A DNA stretch of 64,000 nucleotides from Pseudomonas sp. MAG733B (GTDB lineage: Bacteria > Pseudomonadota > Gammaproteobacteria > Pseudomonadales > Pseudomonadaceae): contig NZ_CP145732.1 of NCBI RefSeq assembly GCF_036884845.1, positions 6,418,501 to 6,482,500 on the forward strand, in the 5' to 3' direction. How positions within the stretch are numbered: position 1 is the stretch's first letter; every line of letters starts with the position of its first letter. A program made the translations under genes and the position numbers. The notes under the pieces are model-generated. The model had not been told where the DNA came from and did not search any database. It saw only the letters and a list, made by a program, of their open reading frames with translations. Positions 1 through 10,855 of this stretch are shown here, piece after piece.

Positions 1-445
1 GGCCGCCGTGCCGGGCATCTGCATCAGTTCGGATTTCATCGTCGGTTTCCCCGGCGAGACCGAGAAAGACTTCGAACAGACCATGAAGCTGATCGAGGAT
101 GTGGGCTTCGACTTCTCCTATTCGTTCGTCTACAGCCAGCGTCCGGGCACACCAGCCGCTGATCTGGCCGACGAAACGCCGGAAGGGCTGAAAAAAGAAC
201 GCCTGAATGCCCTGCAACATCGCCTGAACCAGCAAGGTTTCGAGATCAGCCGACAAATGGTCGGCTCGATCCAGCGGATTTTGGTAACTGATTATTCGAA
301 AAAGGACCCCGGCGAGCTGCAAGGCCGGACCGAGAATAACCGTATCGTCAACTTCCGCTGCGACAATCCGACCTTGATCGGGCAGTTCGCCGACGTGCAC
401 ATCGATGCGGCTCAACCGCACTCGCTGCGGGGCTCGCTGGTGTAG
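1..445 (+). CDS. miaB: tRNA-2-methylthio-N6-dimethylallyladenosine synthase MiaB, C-terminal part (5' truncated by window edge)
   Basis: The reading frame is open at the left edge and ends with TAG at 443-445. The residues cover the end of the radical-SAM barrel ([13 protein letters not shown] at the start) and the C-terminal TRAM domain, with the typical spacing to NRIVNF. MiaB adds the methylthio group to i6A37 of tRNAs that read codons starting with U. The N-terminal domain and the radical-SAM cysteines lie outside the window. The stop codon sits inside the first arm of a REP-like repeat. phoH follows in the same direction, an order conserved in gammaproteobacteria. Confidence 0.93.
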   Translation, partial: AAVPGICISSDFIVGFPGETEKDFEQTMKLIEDVGFDFSYSFVYSQRPGTPAADLADETPEGLKKERLNALQHRLNQQGFEISRQMVGSIQRILVTDYSKKDPGELQGRTENNRIVNFRCDNPTLIGQFADVHIDAAQPHSLRGSLV

Positions 446-528
446 GAGCAAGGCTTGCCCGCGATGGCCGCGCCACGGTCCGCCTGTCGAACCGCGTTAT
501 CGTTCATCGCGAGCGAGCTTTGCTCCTA
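443..528. repeat. REP-like inverted repeat pair
   Basis: The arms at 443-466 and 505-528 are imperfect reverse complements (TAGGAGCAAGGCTTGCCCGC against GCGAGCGAGCTTTGCTCCTA). The left arm supplies the stop codon of miaB. The pair lies between miaB and phoH and is related in style to the other paired intergenic repeats in the window. Confidence 0.7.
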
Positions 529-629
529 CAGGCGCGGTGTTTGATGCTCGATTATTTAAGCTTTCGCACCCGCGCCACTGGCGCTATCCTTGATTCATCA
601 CTATTGCCCCAGGGCGGCTAAATACGACC

Positions 630-1634
630 TTGAACGCACCCATCGAACCACATCGTTTCATCCTCGAGCCTTTTGAGGCTCGCCGCTTCGCCAATCTGTG
701 CGGGCAATTCGACGAGCATCTGCGCTTGATCGAACAGCGCCTGACCATCGAGATCCGCAACCGCGGAAACCAGTTCGAACTGATCGGCGAGCGCAAACAC
801 ACCACCTCCGCGGAAAATCTCCTGCGCCGCCTGTACCGGGAAACCAAGGGTACCGAGCTGTCGCCGGACACGGTTCACCTGTTCCTGCAGGAATCCGCTG
901 TCGAAGAGCTGGACAACCACTCGCCCGCCGAAGCCTCCGTCGCCCTGCGCACCAAGAAAGGCATGATTCGCCCTCGCGGCTTGAATCAGCTGCGCTATGT
1001 GAAGGAAATCCTCGGTAACGACATCAATTTCGGCATCGGCCCGGCCGGTACCGGCAAGACCTATCTGGCCGTCGCCTGCGCAGTAGACGCGCTGGAACGC
1101 GAGCAGATCCGCCGCATCCTGCTGGTGCGTCCGGCGGTCGAAGCGGGTGAAAAACTCGGTTTCCTGCCCGGCGACCTGTCGCAGAAAATCGACCCGTACC
1201 TGCGCCCGCTCTACGACGCCCTGTACGAGATGCTCGGTTTCGAATACGTCGCCAAGCTGATCGAACGCCAGGTCATTGAAGTTGCGCCACTGGCCTACAT
1301 GCGCGGCCGTACGCTGAACAACAGCTTCATCATTCTCGACGAAAGCCAGAACACCACCGTCGAGCAAATGAAAATGTTCCTGACCCGGATCGGCTTCGGC
1401 TCCACAGCGGTCATCACCGGTGACATCACCCAGGTCGACCTGCCCAAAGGCACCAAGTCCGGGTTGCACCACGTGATCGAAGTACTGAAAGACGTGCCGG
1501 GCATCAGCTTTACCCATTTCGCGCCCAAAGACGTTGTGCGTCATCCGTTGGTGCAGCGCATTGTCGAGGCCTATGAGCGCTTCGAGAATCGTGTGGCTGA
1601 TGAAGCACCAAAGGACACCCGCCGCGATGCTTGA
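630..1634 (+). CDS. ybeZ: PhoH-family ATPase (YbeZ)
   Basis: A 334-residue PhoH/YbeZ protein: the P-loop GPAGTGKT is near residues 137-144 and the Walker B segment [10 protein letters not shown] near 230-240. The family comprises RNA-helicase-like ATPases that work with the endoribonuclease YbeY in rRNA maturation. The start is TTG at 630, chosen because the conserved N-terminus ([10 protein letters not shown]) begins there; no strong Shine-Dalgarno is visible, so the exact start is less certain than the gene. The end overlaps ybeY by 8 bases, implying translational coupling in a phoH-ybeY-corC-lnt operon. Confidence 0.92.
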   Translation: MNAPIEPHRFILEPFEARRFANLCGQFDEHLRLIEQRLTIEIRNRGNQFELIGERKHTTSAENLLRRLYRETKGTELSPDTVHLFLQESAVEELDNHSPAEASVALRTKKGMIRPRGLNQLRYVKEILGNDINFGIGPAGTGKTYLAVACAVDALEREQIRRILLVRPAVEAGEKLGFLPGDLSQKIDPYLRPLYDALYEMLGFEYVAKLIERQVIEVAPLAYMRGRTLNNSFIILDESQNTTVEQMKMFLTRIGFGSTAVITGDITQVDLPKGTKSGLHHVIEVLKDVPGISFTHFAPKDVVRHPLVQRIVEAYERFENRVADEAPKDTRRDA

Positions 1635-2121
1635 GCTTGACCTGCAAATCGCGACCGAAGCGCCCGCCCCCAGCGAAGCCGAGTTCCGCCAATGGTGCGA
1701 ACTGGCCCTGCGCCAGCGCACCGCCGACTCGGAAATGACCATTCGCCTGGTCGACGAAGCCGAAGGCCGCGAGCTCAATCACACCTGGCGGCAAAAGGAT
1801 TACGCCACTAACGTCTTGTCGTTCCCCGCCGATGTGCCGGACGAATTTCTCGACATCCCGCTGCTGGGCGATCTGGTGATCTGCGTAGCCGTGGTCGAGC
1901 GCGAAGCCGCCGAGCAAGGCAAGGAACTCAAGGCCCATTGGGCGCATCTGGTGATTCACGGCTGCTTGCATCTGCTGGGTTACGACCATATAGATGACGA
2001 CGAAGCCGAAGAGATGGAAGCGCTGGAACGAACGTTGCTTGCAGAACTGGGCTATCCCGATCCGTACGCGGACGACGAAACCGAAACATCCCCTACCGAT
2101 ACAACAAAGGATTCAGAGTAA
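1627..2121 (+). CDS. ybeY: endoribonuclease YbeY, rRNA maturation factor
   Basis: A 164-residue protein with the zinc-binding signature H-x3-H-x5-H at His111, His115 and His121 ([11 protein letters not shown]) and the preceding TNVLSFP motif. YbeY is a metal-dependent single-strand endoribonuclease for 16S rRNA 3'-end maturation and 70S quality control. The ATG at 1627 was preferred to an upstream in-frame ATG at 1534, because the latter would run through phoH and lacks family similarity. The acidic C-terminal tail (ADDETETS) is variable in the family. corC follows after 5 bases. Confidence 0.95.
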   Translation: MLELDLQIATEAPAPSEAEFRQWCELALRQRTADSEMTIRLVDEAEGRELNHTWRQKDYATNVLSFPADVPDEFLDIPLLGDLVICVAVVEREAAEQGKELKAHWAHLVIHGCLHLLGYDHIDDDEAEEMEALERTLLAELGYPDPYADDETETSPTDTTKDSE

Positions 2122-2126
2122 TCGCT

Positions 2127-2966
2127 ATGAGCGAAGATCGATCGAGCAACGGGCAAAAGTCATGGCTGGGTAAGCTCACCCAGGCTTTTGCCCACGAGCC
2201 GAAAAACCGCCAGGAGCTGCTGGAGCTGCTGCGCGATGCACATCAGAACAAACTGCTGGACAGCGAAGCGCTGGCCATCGTCGAAGGCGCCATCCAGGTG
2301 GCTGACCTGCAAGTCCGGGACATCATGGTCCCGCGCTCGCAGATGATCAGCATCAAGGCGACCCAGACACCTCGCGAGTTCCTGCCCGCCGTGGTCGACT
2401 CGGCCCACTCCCGCTACCCGGTGATCGGCGAAAGCCACGATGACGTGATGGGCGTGTTGCTGGCCAAGGACTTGCTGCCGTTGATCCTCAAGGAGAACGG
2501 CGACAACTTCAACATCAAGGATCTGCTGCGTCCGGCCACCTTCGTGCCGGAATCCAAGCGCCTGAATGTGTTGCTGCGCGAGTTCCGCGCCAACCACAAC
2601 CACATGGCCATCGTCATTGACGAGTACGGCGGCGTGGCGGGCCTGGTGACCATTGAAGACGTACTGGAACAGATCGTTGGCGACATCGAAGACGAACACG
2701 ACGTCGAAGAAGACAGCTACATCAAGCCGTTGCCCAGCGGTGACTTCCTGATCAAGGCCCTGACGCCGATCGAGAACTTCAACGAGTTCTTCGACAGCGA
2801 ATTCTCCGACGACGAGTTCGACACCGTCGGCGGTCTGGTGATGAGCGCGTTCGGGCACTTGCCAAAACGCAACGAAATCACTGAAATCGGCGCCTATCGC
2901 TTCCGCATCCTGAATGCCGACAGCCGTCGCATTCATTTGCTACGTTTGACGCCTATCGCCCGGTAA
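2127..2966 (+). CDS. corC: CorC/HlyC-family CBS-domain protein
   Basis: A 279-residue soluble protein with a tandem CBS pair (around residues 65-190; the VPRSQM and GVLLAKDLL segments mark CBS1 and VIDEYGGVAGLVTIEDVLEQIVGDIEDEHD marks the end of CBS2, quoted in part as EYGGVAGLVTIED) and a C-terminal CorC_HlyC domain. E. coli CorC is linked to magnesium/cobalt homeostasis; the molecular role is not fully settled. ATG at 2127 follows ybeY by 5 bases and lnt follows after 16, so it is part of the same operon. Confidence 0.9.
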   Translation: MSEDRSSNGQKSWLGKLTQAFAHEPKNRQELLELLRDAHQNKLLDSEALAIVEGAIQVADLQVRDIMVPRSQMISIKATQTPREFLPAVVDSAHSRYPVIGESHDDVMGVLLAKDLLPLILKENGDNFNIKDLLRPATFVPESKRLNVLLREFRANHNHMAIVIDEYGGVAGLVTIEDVLEQIVGDIEDEHDVEEDSYIKPLPSGDFLIKALTPIENFNEFFDSEFSDDEFDTVGGLVMSAFGHLPKRNEITEIGAYRFRILNADSRRIHLLRLTPIAR

Positions 2967-2982
2967 AAATTTAAGGATTGAA

Positions 2983-4506
2983 ATGCGCTGGACAACCCGC
3001 CCCGGCTGGCCCGGTAACCTGCTGGCCGTGGCGGCCGGTGCAATCACCACACTGGCCCTGGCGCCGTTCGATATCTGGCCGCTGGCCTTGCTGGCGGTCG
3101 GGCTGTTCTATGCCGGGCTGCGTGAGCTGAATCCTCGCCAGGCGCTGGGTCGCGGCTGGTGCTTCGGTTTCGGCCTGTTTGGCGCCGGCACCAGCTGGAT
3201 CTACTACAGCATTCACCACTTCGGTGGCGCATCGGTGCTGCTGGCCGGTTTCCTGATGCTGATCTTCACGGCGGCGATTGCCTGGTTCTTCGCCCTCCCT
3301 GCCTGGATCTGGGCGCGCTGGCTACGACGCAACGAAGCACCGCTGGCCGATGCCCTGGCATTCGCCGCGTTGTGGGTTGGCCAGGAAGCGTTCCGGGGCT
3401 GGTTTCTCACCGGTTTCCCGTGGCTTTATTCCGGTTACAGCCAACTCGACGGCCCCTTGACCGGGCTTGCCCCCGTCGGTGGCATGTGGCTGATTTCCTT
3501 CACCCTGGCCCTGACCGCAGCGCTTATCTACAACGGCATGCGCCTGGTTCGTACCGGCCGCAAAGGTTTCATCGCAGTCGGCGCCCTGCTGCTGGTCGGC
3601 CCGTGGGTGGCCGGCATGGCACTCAAGCATCACGCCTGGACCAGCCCGGCGGGTGCGCCACTGAGTGTCGCGGCGATTCAGGGCAATATCGAACAAAGCA
3701 TGAAATGGGACCCGGCGCAGCTCAACGCGCAACTGGCGCTGTATCGCGACATGAGTCTCAGCTCCAAGCGCGTCGACCTGTTGATCTGGCCAGAAACTGC
3801 GGTCCCGGTGCTCAAGGAGTCCGCACAGGGCTACCTGGACATGATGGGCAAATTCGCTGCCGAACGCGGCTCGGCACTGATTACCGGCGTGCCGATTCGC
3901 GAAGTCGTCCGTCATGAGAAACGCTTCTTCAACGGCATTACCGTGGTGGGCGAAGGCGATGGCACCTACCTCAAGCAGAAATTGGTGCCGTTCGGCGAAT
4001 ACGTGCCGTTGCAGGATGTGCTGCGCGGGCTGATCGCGTTTTTCGACCTGCCAATGTCGGACTTCGCCCGCGGCCCGGCCGACCAGGCCATGTTGCAGGC
4101 CAAGGGTTACCAGATCGCACCGTTCATCTGCTACGAAGTGGTGTATCCGGAATTTGCCGCCGGCCTGGCCGCCCAAAGCGATCTGTTGCTGACCATCAGC
4201 AACGACACCTGGTTCGGTACTTCGATCGGTCCGCTGCAACATTTGCAGATGGCACAGATGCGCGCATTGGAAGCGGGTCGCTGGATGATCCGTGCCACCA
4301 ACAATGGCGTGACCGGCCTGATCAACCCGTTCGGCCAGATCACCGAACAGATTCCGCAATTCGAGCGCGGCATCCTTTACGGCGAAGTCGTGCCGATGCA
4401 CAACCTGACGCCGTATCTGCAATGGCGCTCGTGGCCGCTGATCTTTGTTTGTGTGTTGCTGTTTGGCTGGGCGCTGGTGGCGAGCCGGATGGCGAAAACC
4501 GTTTAA
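2983..4506 (+). CDS. lnt: apolipoprotein N-acyltransferase
   Basis: A 507-residue inner-membrane enzyme that adds the third acyl chain to the N-terminal cysteine of lipoproteins. About six hydrophobic segments occupy residues 12-215 and a nitrilase-like domain residues 225-480. The catalytic triad can be placed: Glu271 (WPETAVP), Lys331 or Lys333 before VPFGEYVPL, and Cys383 (FICYEVVYPE). A last hydrophobic segment lies near the C-terminus. ATG at 2983 is preceded by AAGGATTG. It is the final gene of the phoH-ybeY-corC-lnt run, followed by a REP pair. Confidence 0.96.
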   Translation: MRWTTRPGWPGNLLAVAAGAITTLALAPFDIWPLALLAVGLFYAGLRELNPRQALGRGWCFGFGLFGAGTSWIYYSIHHFGGASVLLAGFLMLIFTAAIAWFFALPAWIWARWLRRNEAPLADALAFAALWVGQEAFRGWFLTGFPWLYSGYSQLDGPLTGLAPVGGMWLISFTLALTAALIYNGMRLVRTGRKGFIAVGALLLVGPWVAGMALKHHAWTSPAGAPLSVAAIQGNIEQSMKWDPAQLNAQLALYRDMSLSSKRVDLLIWPETAVPVLKESAQGYLDMMGKFAAERGSALITGVPIREVVRHEKRFFNGITVVGEGDGTYLKQKLVPFGEYVPLQDVLRGLIAFFDLPMSDFARGPADQAMLQAKGYQIAPFICYEVVYPEFAAGLAAQSDLLLTISNDTWFGTSIGPLQHLQMAQMRALEAGRWMIRATNNGVTGLINPFGQITEQIPQFERGILYGEVVPMHNLTPYLQWRSWPLIFVCVLLFGWALVASRMAKTV

Positions 4507-4518
4507 GTATCGCCGAAT

Positions 4519-4596
4519 AAAAAGATCGCTGCCTGCGGCAGCTCCTACAGGATGTACGAAATCCCCTGTAGGAGTTGCCGCTGGCTGCGATCTTTT
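4519..4596. repeat. REP-like inverted repeat pair (family A)
   Basis: Arms at 4519-4550 and 4566-4596 are reverse complements with few mismatches (core GATCGCTGCCTGCGGCAGCT and its complement). Located between the convergent genes lnt and the DUF218 gene, where it could also act as a transcriptional stop. Family A recurs at 10447, 13289, 36474, 40035, 46332 and 62129. Confidence 0.85.
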
Positions 4597-4601
4597 GACC
4601 T

Positions 4602-5363
4602 TCAACGGTAAAACAACGAATACCCGATCTGCCCCACCGCTTCATTCATCAATTGCCCGCTCTGCCAGATCGACTTGAACTCCGGCAACCAGCCTCCCAG
4701 TGGCCGGGCATTGTCTACACCAAGAAACCCCATCGGCGCCGGCACCACCTCAAACCCGACCTTCCGGAAACTCCAGACTGCTCGCGGCATGTGCCAGGCT
4801 TGCGTCACGAGCACCACGCGCTTGATTCCTTCGGGCAGTAGCACCTTGGCACTCAACTGTGCATTTTCCCAAGTGGTACGGCTTTCGCCTTCCTGCCAAC
4901 GTACGGCCACGCCGAAATCATCGCGCAACGAGTCAGCCATCAGCTGTGCCTCGGTGGGCGGCGTGCCGTAATGCAGGCCGCCAGTCGTCAGAATCGGCAA
5001 ACCCGAAGCCTTCGCCAGACGGGCCGCATAGCGCTGACGCTCCAGACCGACACCGGTCGGCTGATCGGCTCCCCACGCCGGATCGCCGCGCTCACGCCCA
5101 GAGCCCAGCAATACAATCGCATCCGCGTGTTGTGCCAACGTCGCCCACTCATCAGGCGCCAGCGGGGGTTCACGTTCCAGAAGTTCGGCGCTCCATTGCA
5201 CGACAATTGGCAGGCTCATCAGCCAAAAGCCGCCAAAACCCAGCGCAAAGCACACGCCGGCAAGCCTCGGCCTTGAGCGGCGCAACCACCACGCAAGCAA
5301 AAGCAGCAGCAATAAAATGCCGGGCGGCAGTAGAAGTTGTTTCACGAAATAACGAAAAGGCAT
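4602..5363 (-). CDS. YdcF/ElyC-like DUF218 membrane protein
   Basis: A 253-residue protein with two N-terminal hydrophobic segments (residues 8-25 and 33-53) followed by a DUF218 domain: AIVLLGSGRERG, a GLHYG segment and ESRTTWENA, the last being the usual DUF218 signature. The closest well-known relative by layout is ElyC/YcbC, which affects peptidoglycan/enterobacterial common antigen precursor metabolism; the reaction is not known. ATG at 5363 is preceded by GGGAGAT. Transcribed against lnt. Confidence 0.8.
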   Translation of the reverse strand: MPFRYFVKQLLLPPGILLLLLLLAWWLRRSRPRLAGVCFALGFGGFWLMSLPIVVQWSAELLEREPPLAPDEWATLAQHADAIVLLGSGRERGDPAWGADQPTGVGLERQRYAARLAKASGLPILTTGGLHYGTPPTEAQLMADSLRDDFGVAVRWQEGESRTTWENAQLSAKVLLPEGIKRVVLVTQAWHMPRAVWSFRKVGFEVVPAPMGFLGVDNARPLGGWLPEFKSIWQSGQLMNEAVGQIGYSLFYR

Positions 5364-5468
5364 CGAGCATCTCCCTGAGATGCCCGAAGCCTAAGTGGAT
5401 TGACGCAATGCGACAATAAATACGGAAGGACTATGCTTCAAAAAATCATGGAGCATGGCTCTGTGCCC

Positions 5469-5789
5469 TTACTTGAACTGCAAAGACCGGACCTTTACCG
5501 CGTCTCTGCCGGGGACCTTGTCCTTGAGCCAGATAATCTTGGCTGAACGTGGTGCGTCGAGTTGCTTCACTGCTTCGGACAAGCATCCGTGTGTCTCACG
5601 TTCACTGCGATCCAGATACGCCTTGACCAGGGCAAACTCAGCGGGGCTCAGGCCACGCAATTCCAGCTCCAGCGGACGTTCATCGCGCAGCCGGCCAGCG
5701 GTTTTTGCCGCTTCCAGGGCCATGCCCAGACGATCGATCAGTCTTTCGTACAGCTCCGGTTTTGTAGCTTTTTGCTGTGAATCAACCAT
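5469..5789 (-). CDS. conserved hypothetical protein, 106 residues
   Basis: A small, charged, probably all-alpha protein without signal peptide or membrane segment. It begins with a Ser/Gln/Lys-rich stretch and ends with a basic tail (KVRSLQFK). The GAGGTGAGGG just before ATG 5789 is a good ribosome site, and position and orientation (divergent from leuS) suggest a real gene. I do not recognise the family. It is not similar to YbeL, the zinc-ribbon protein near leuS in E. coli: there are no CxxC pairs and only one cysteine. Confidence 0.6.
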   Translation of the reverse strand: MVDSQQKATKPELYERLIDRLGMALEAAKTAGRLRDERPLELELRGLSPAEFALVKAYLDRSERETHGCLSEAVKQLDAPRSAKIIWLKDKVPGRDAVKVRSLQFK

Positions 5790-5829
5790 CCCTCACCTCA
5801 TTGGAAGATAAGACCTACTCCCCAGTTAG

Positions 5830-8676
<2,847 letters not shown>

Positions 8677-8763
8677 TTGGATCGGGCGTCAGGTTCGCCT
8701 GGCGCCAAGTAAAACCTTTCGGGCCGCATGATCGGCCCACATGGTTTCAAGGGGAGCAACACA

Positions 8764-9369
8764 ATGATCAAACGCAATTTGCTGGTGATGGGCCTCGCGG
8801 TTCTGCTGAGCGCCTGCGGTTTCCAGCTGCGCGGCACCGGCACCACCGAACTGGCGATCAAGGAACTGGACCTCAGTGCCCGCAACGCCTATGGCGAAAC
8901 CGTGACCCAACTGCGTCAGGTACTCGATAGCAGCGGCGTCAAGGTCTACACCGGCGCACCGTACAAACTGGTGCTGACCGACGAGCAGGAAACCCAGCGC
9001 ATCCTCAGCTACGCCGGTGCCGGTCGTACGGGCGAGTATCAGTTGAACACCGTGCTCAGCTACAACATCCTCAGCCAGGGCAACCTCTCGCTGATCGACG
9101 ATAAGCTCGAAGTACAGAAGGTCTTCATCCACGACGGCAACAACCTGGTGGGTTCCGATCAGGAAGCCGCCGATGCGCGCAAGGAAATGCGTCGCGAGCT
9201 GGTACAACGCATGATGCTGCGCCTGCAGCAGCTCACGCCGACCCAGTTGGCCCAATTGCAACAGACCGCCGAAGCCAGGGCCAAGGCCGAAGCTGCTGCT
9301 CTGGAAGCGGCGCAGAAAGCTGAAGCGGAAACCCCGCGTCAGTCGCCTATCGAACTGCCGCAGCAGTAA
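8764..9369 (+). CDS. lptE: LPS-assembly lipoprotein LptE
   Basis: A 201-residue outer-membrane lipoprotein that plugs LptD and delivers lipopolysaccharide to the cell surface. The signal peptide ends in the lipobox LLSAC-G, with the acylated Cys at residue 18-19, followed by FQLRGTG. The C-terminus has an Ala/Glu-rich alpha-helical extension (about residues 160-200) as seen in pseudomonads. ATG at 8764 has AGGGGAGC upstream; the ATG at 8728 is rejected because it buries the signal peptide. The order leuS-lptE-holA is conserved. Confidence 0.94.
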   Translation: MIKRNLLVMGLAVLLSACGFQLRGTGTTELAIKELDLSARNAYGETVTQLRQVLDSSGVKVYTGAPYKLVLTDEQETQRILSYAGAGRTGEYQLNTVLSYNILSQGNLSLIDDKLEVQKVFIHDGNNLVGSDQEAADARKEMRRELVQRMMLRLQQLTPTQLAQLQQTAEARAKAEAAALEAAQKAEAETPRQSPIELPQQ

Positions 9370-9374
9370 GACTT

Positions 9375-9396
9375 ACGGGGCGCTCAGGCGCCCCGT
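9375..9396 (+). terminator. hairpin between lptE and holA
   Basis: A 9-bp perfect stem (ACGGGGCGC / GCGCCCCGT) with loop TCAG right after the lptE stop. The downstream tract is only moderately T-rich (TTCGCCCTTTCTT), so it may attenuate rather than end transcription into holA. Confidence 0.5.
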
Positions 9397-9408
9397 TCGC
9401 CCTTTCTT

Positions 9409-10446
9409 ATGAAGCTCGCTCCCGCCCAACTCGCCAAACACCTGCAAGGTGCCCTCGCGCCGGTCTATGTGATCAGCGGCGACGACCCGTTGCTGTGTCA
9501 GGAAGCCGCTGACGCAATCCGCACCGCCGCCCGCCAACAGGGTTTCGACGAACGCCAGGTCTTCGCCGCCGATGCCAGTTTCGACTGGGGTACGTTGCTT
9601 CAGGCCGGCGCCAGCATGTCGCTGTTTGCCGAAAAGCGTCTTCTGGAACTGCGCCTGCCTTCCGGCAAGCCGGGTGACAAAGGTGCTGCAGCCCTCATCG
9701 AGTACTGCTCGCGACCGGCCGAAGACACGCTGTTGCTGATCAGCCTGCCGAAGCTCGATGGCAGCGCGCAGAAAACCAAGTGGGGCAAGGCGCTGGTCGA
9801 AGGCCAACAGACTCAGTTCGTGCAGATCTGGCCGGTGGATGCCAACCAGCTGCCGAGCTGGATCCGCCAGCGTCTGTCCCAGGCCGGGCTTTCTGCCAGC
9901 CAGGACGCCGTCGAGCTGATCGCTGCGCGAGTCGAGGGCAACCTGCTGGCCGCCGCCCAGGAAATCGAAAAGCTCAAACTGATGGCCGAGGGCGGACAGA
10001 TCACCGTCGAAACCGTGCAGGCTGCGGTGGCCGACAGTGCGCGTTTCGATGTCTTCGGGTTGACCGATGCGATTCTCAACGGCGAAGCCGCCCACGCGCT
10101 ACGCATGCTCGAAGGGCTGCGCGGTGAAGGCGTCGAGCCACCGGTAATTCTCTGGGCGCTGGCCCGGGAGCTGCGACTGCTGGCCAATATTTCCCTGCAA
10201 TACAGTCAGGGCACACCGCTGGACAAGGCCTTCAGCCAGGCCAAGCCACCGGTTTGGGACAAGCGCAAACCACTGATGAGCAAGGCCCTGCAACGCTACT
10301 CGGCGCAACGCTGGGCGCAGTTGCTGCTCGAAGCACAGCGCATCGACGCGCAGATCAAAGGCCAGGCTGCCGGTTCGCCGTGGATGAGCTTGAGTCGATT
10401 GACGTTGTTGATGGCTGGCCAGAGATTGTCGTTGCCTGCCGAATAA
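9409..10446 (+). CDS. holA: DNA polymerase III subunit delta
   Basis: A 345-residue delta subunit of the clamp loader, which opens the beta clamp. The typical N-terminus (MKLAPAQLAKHL, then APVYVISGDDPLL) is followed by the RFDVFGLTDAILNGE and ALRMLEGLRGEGVEPPVILWALARELR segments of domains II-III. Length is as expected. No Walker A motif is present, as usual for delta. ATG at 9409 lies 39 bases after lptE. A REP pair follows. Confidence 0.96.
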   Translation: MKLAPAQLAKHLQGALAPVYVISGDDPLLCQEAADAIRTAARQQGFDERQVFAADASFDWGTLLQAGASMSLFAEKRLLELRLPSGKPGDKGAAALIEYCSRPAEDTLLLISLPKLDGSAQKTKWGKALVEGQQTQFVQIWPVDANQLPSWIRQRLSQAGLSASQDAVELIAARVEGNLLAAAQEIEKLKLMAEGGQITVETVQAAVADSARFDVFGLTDAILNGEAAHALRMLEGLRGEGVEPPVILWALARELRLLANISLQYSQGTPLDKAFSQAKPPVWDKRKPLMSKALQRYSAQRWAQLLLEAQRIDAQIKGQAAGSPWMSLSRLTLLMAGQRLSLPAE

Positions 10447-10527
10447 ATCAAAGATCGCAGCCTGCGGCAGCTCCTACAAGAGATCGCTTTCTTATGTAGG
10501 AGCTGCCGCAGGCTGCGATCTTTTGAT
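10447..10527. repeat. REP-like inverted repeat pair (family A)
   Basis: Arms at 10447-10478 and 10495-10527 are near-perfect reverse complements (ATCAAAGATCGCAGCCTGCG ... CGCAGGCTGCGATCTTTTGAT). It starts directly after the holA stop codon. Confidence 0.88.
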
Positions 10528-10628
10528 CTTCCTTCCTACAAAACCCGCATCCATCCGCCCTATAGACAGAACCCCGACTTCGGCAGATTATTGCCCCCGC
10601 AAAACCCACTCAATCGAGAGATATCACC

Positions 10629-10793
10629 ATGAGCAAAAAGCCGTCCAAACACGGCCCCAACAAGGCCAAATCCATCATCGCCCAGCCACTGTTCCGCAGC
10701 CGTCAGGAACGAGCCGGCAAGGGCAAAGGCAGCTACCGCCGCGAAGCCTTCCAGTCTAATAGCTGGGAGGCTTCTTACTTTCTGGCGGCCTGA
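10629..10793 (+). CDS. arfA: alternative ribosome-rescue factor ArfA
   Basis: A 54-residue basic protein. The conserved ArfA core is visible: PLFRSRQE at residues 20-27 followed by GKGKGSYRR at 30-38. ArfA enters the empty mRNA channel of stalled ribosomes and recruits RF2 to release the peptide when trans-translation is lacking. GAGAGAT lies upstream of ATG 10629. The last third of the reading frame contains an intrinsic-terminator-like hairpin (10743-10774, listed separately), so the message may normally lack its stop codon and the protein would be made only when tmRNA is limiting, as is known for other ArfA genes. The sequence ends in NSWEASYFLAA. Confidence 0.88.
   Translation: MSKKPSKHGPNKAKSIIAQPLFRSRQERAGKGKGSYRREAFQSNSWEASYFLAA
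10743..10783 (+). terminator. intrinsic-terminator-like hairpin inside arfA
   Basis: A 12-bp stem with one G-U pair: left arm 10743-10754 (GAAGCCTTCCAG), loop TCTAATAG (10755-10762), right arm 10763-10774 (CTGGGAGGCTTC), followed by the T-rich tract TTACTTTCT. It lies 17 bases before the arfA stop. Termination here would yield a non-stop mRNA. Confidence 0.75.
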
Positions 10794-10855
10794 AAGGCAA
10801 GCATCCGCTCAACATGTTAAGGTCTGTACCTGATCCGTATTTCCTGGACCCGTGC

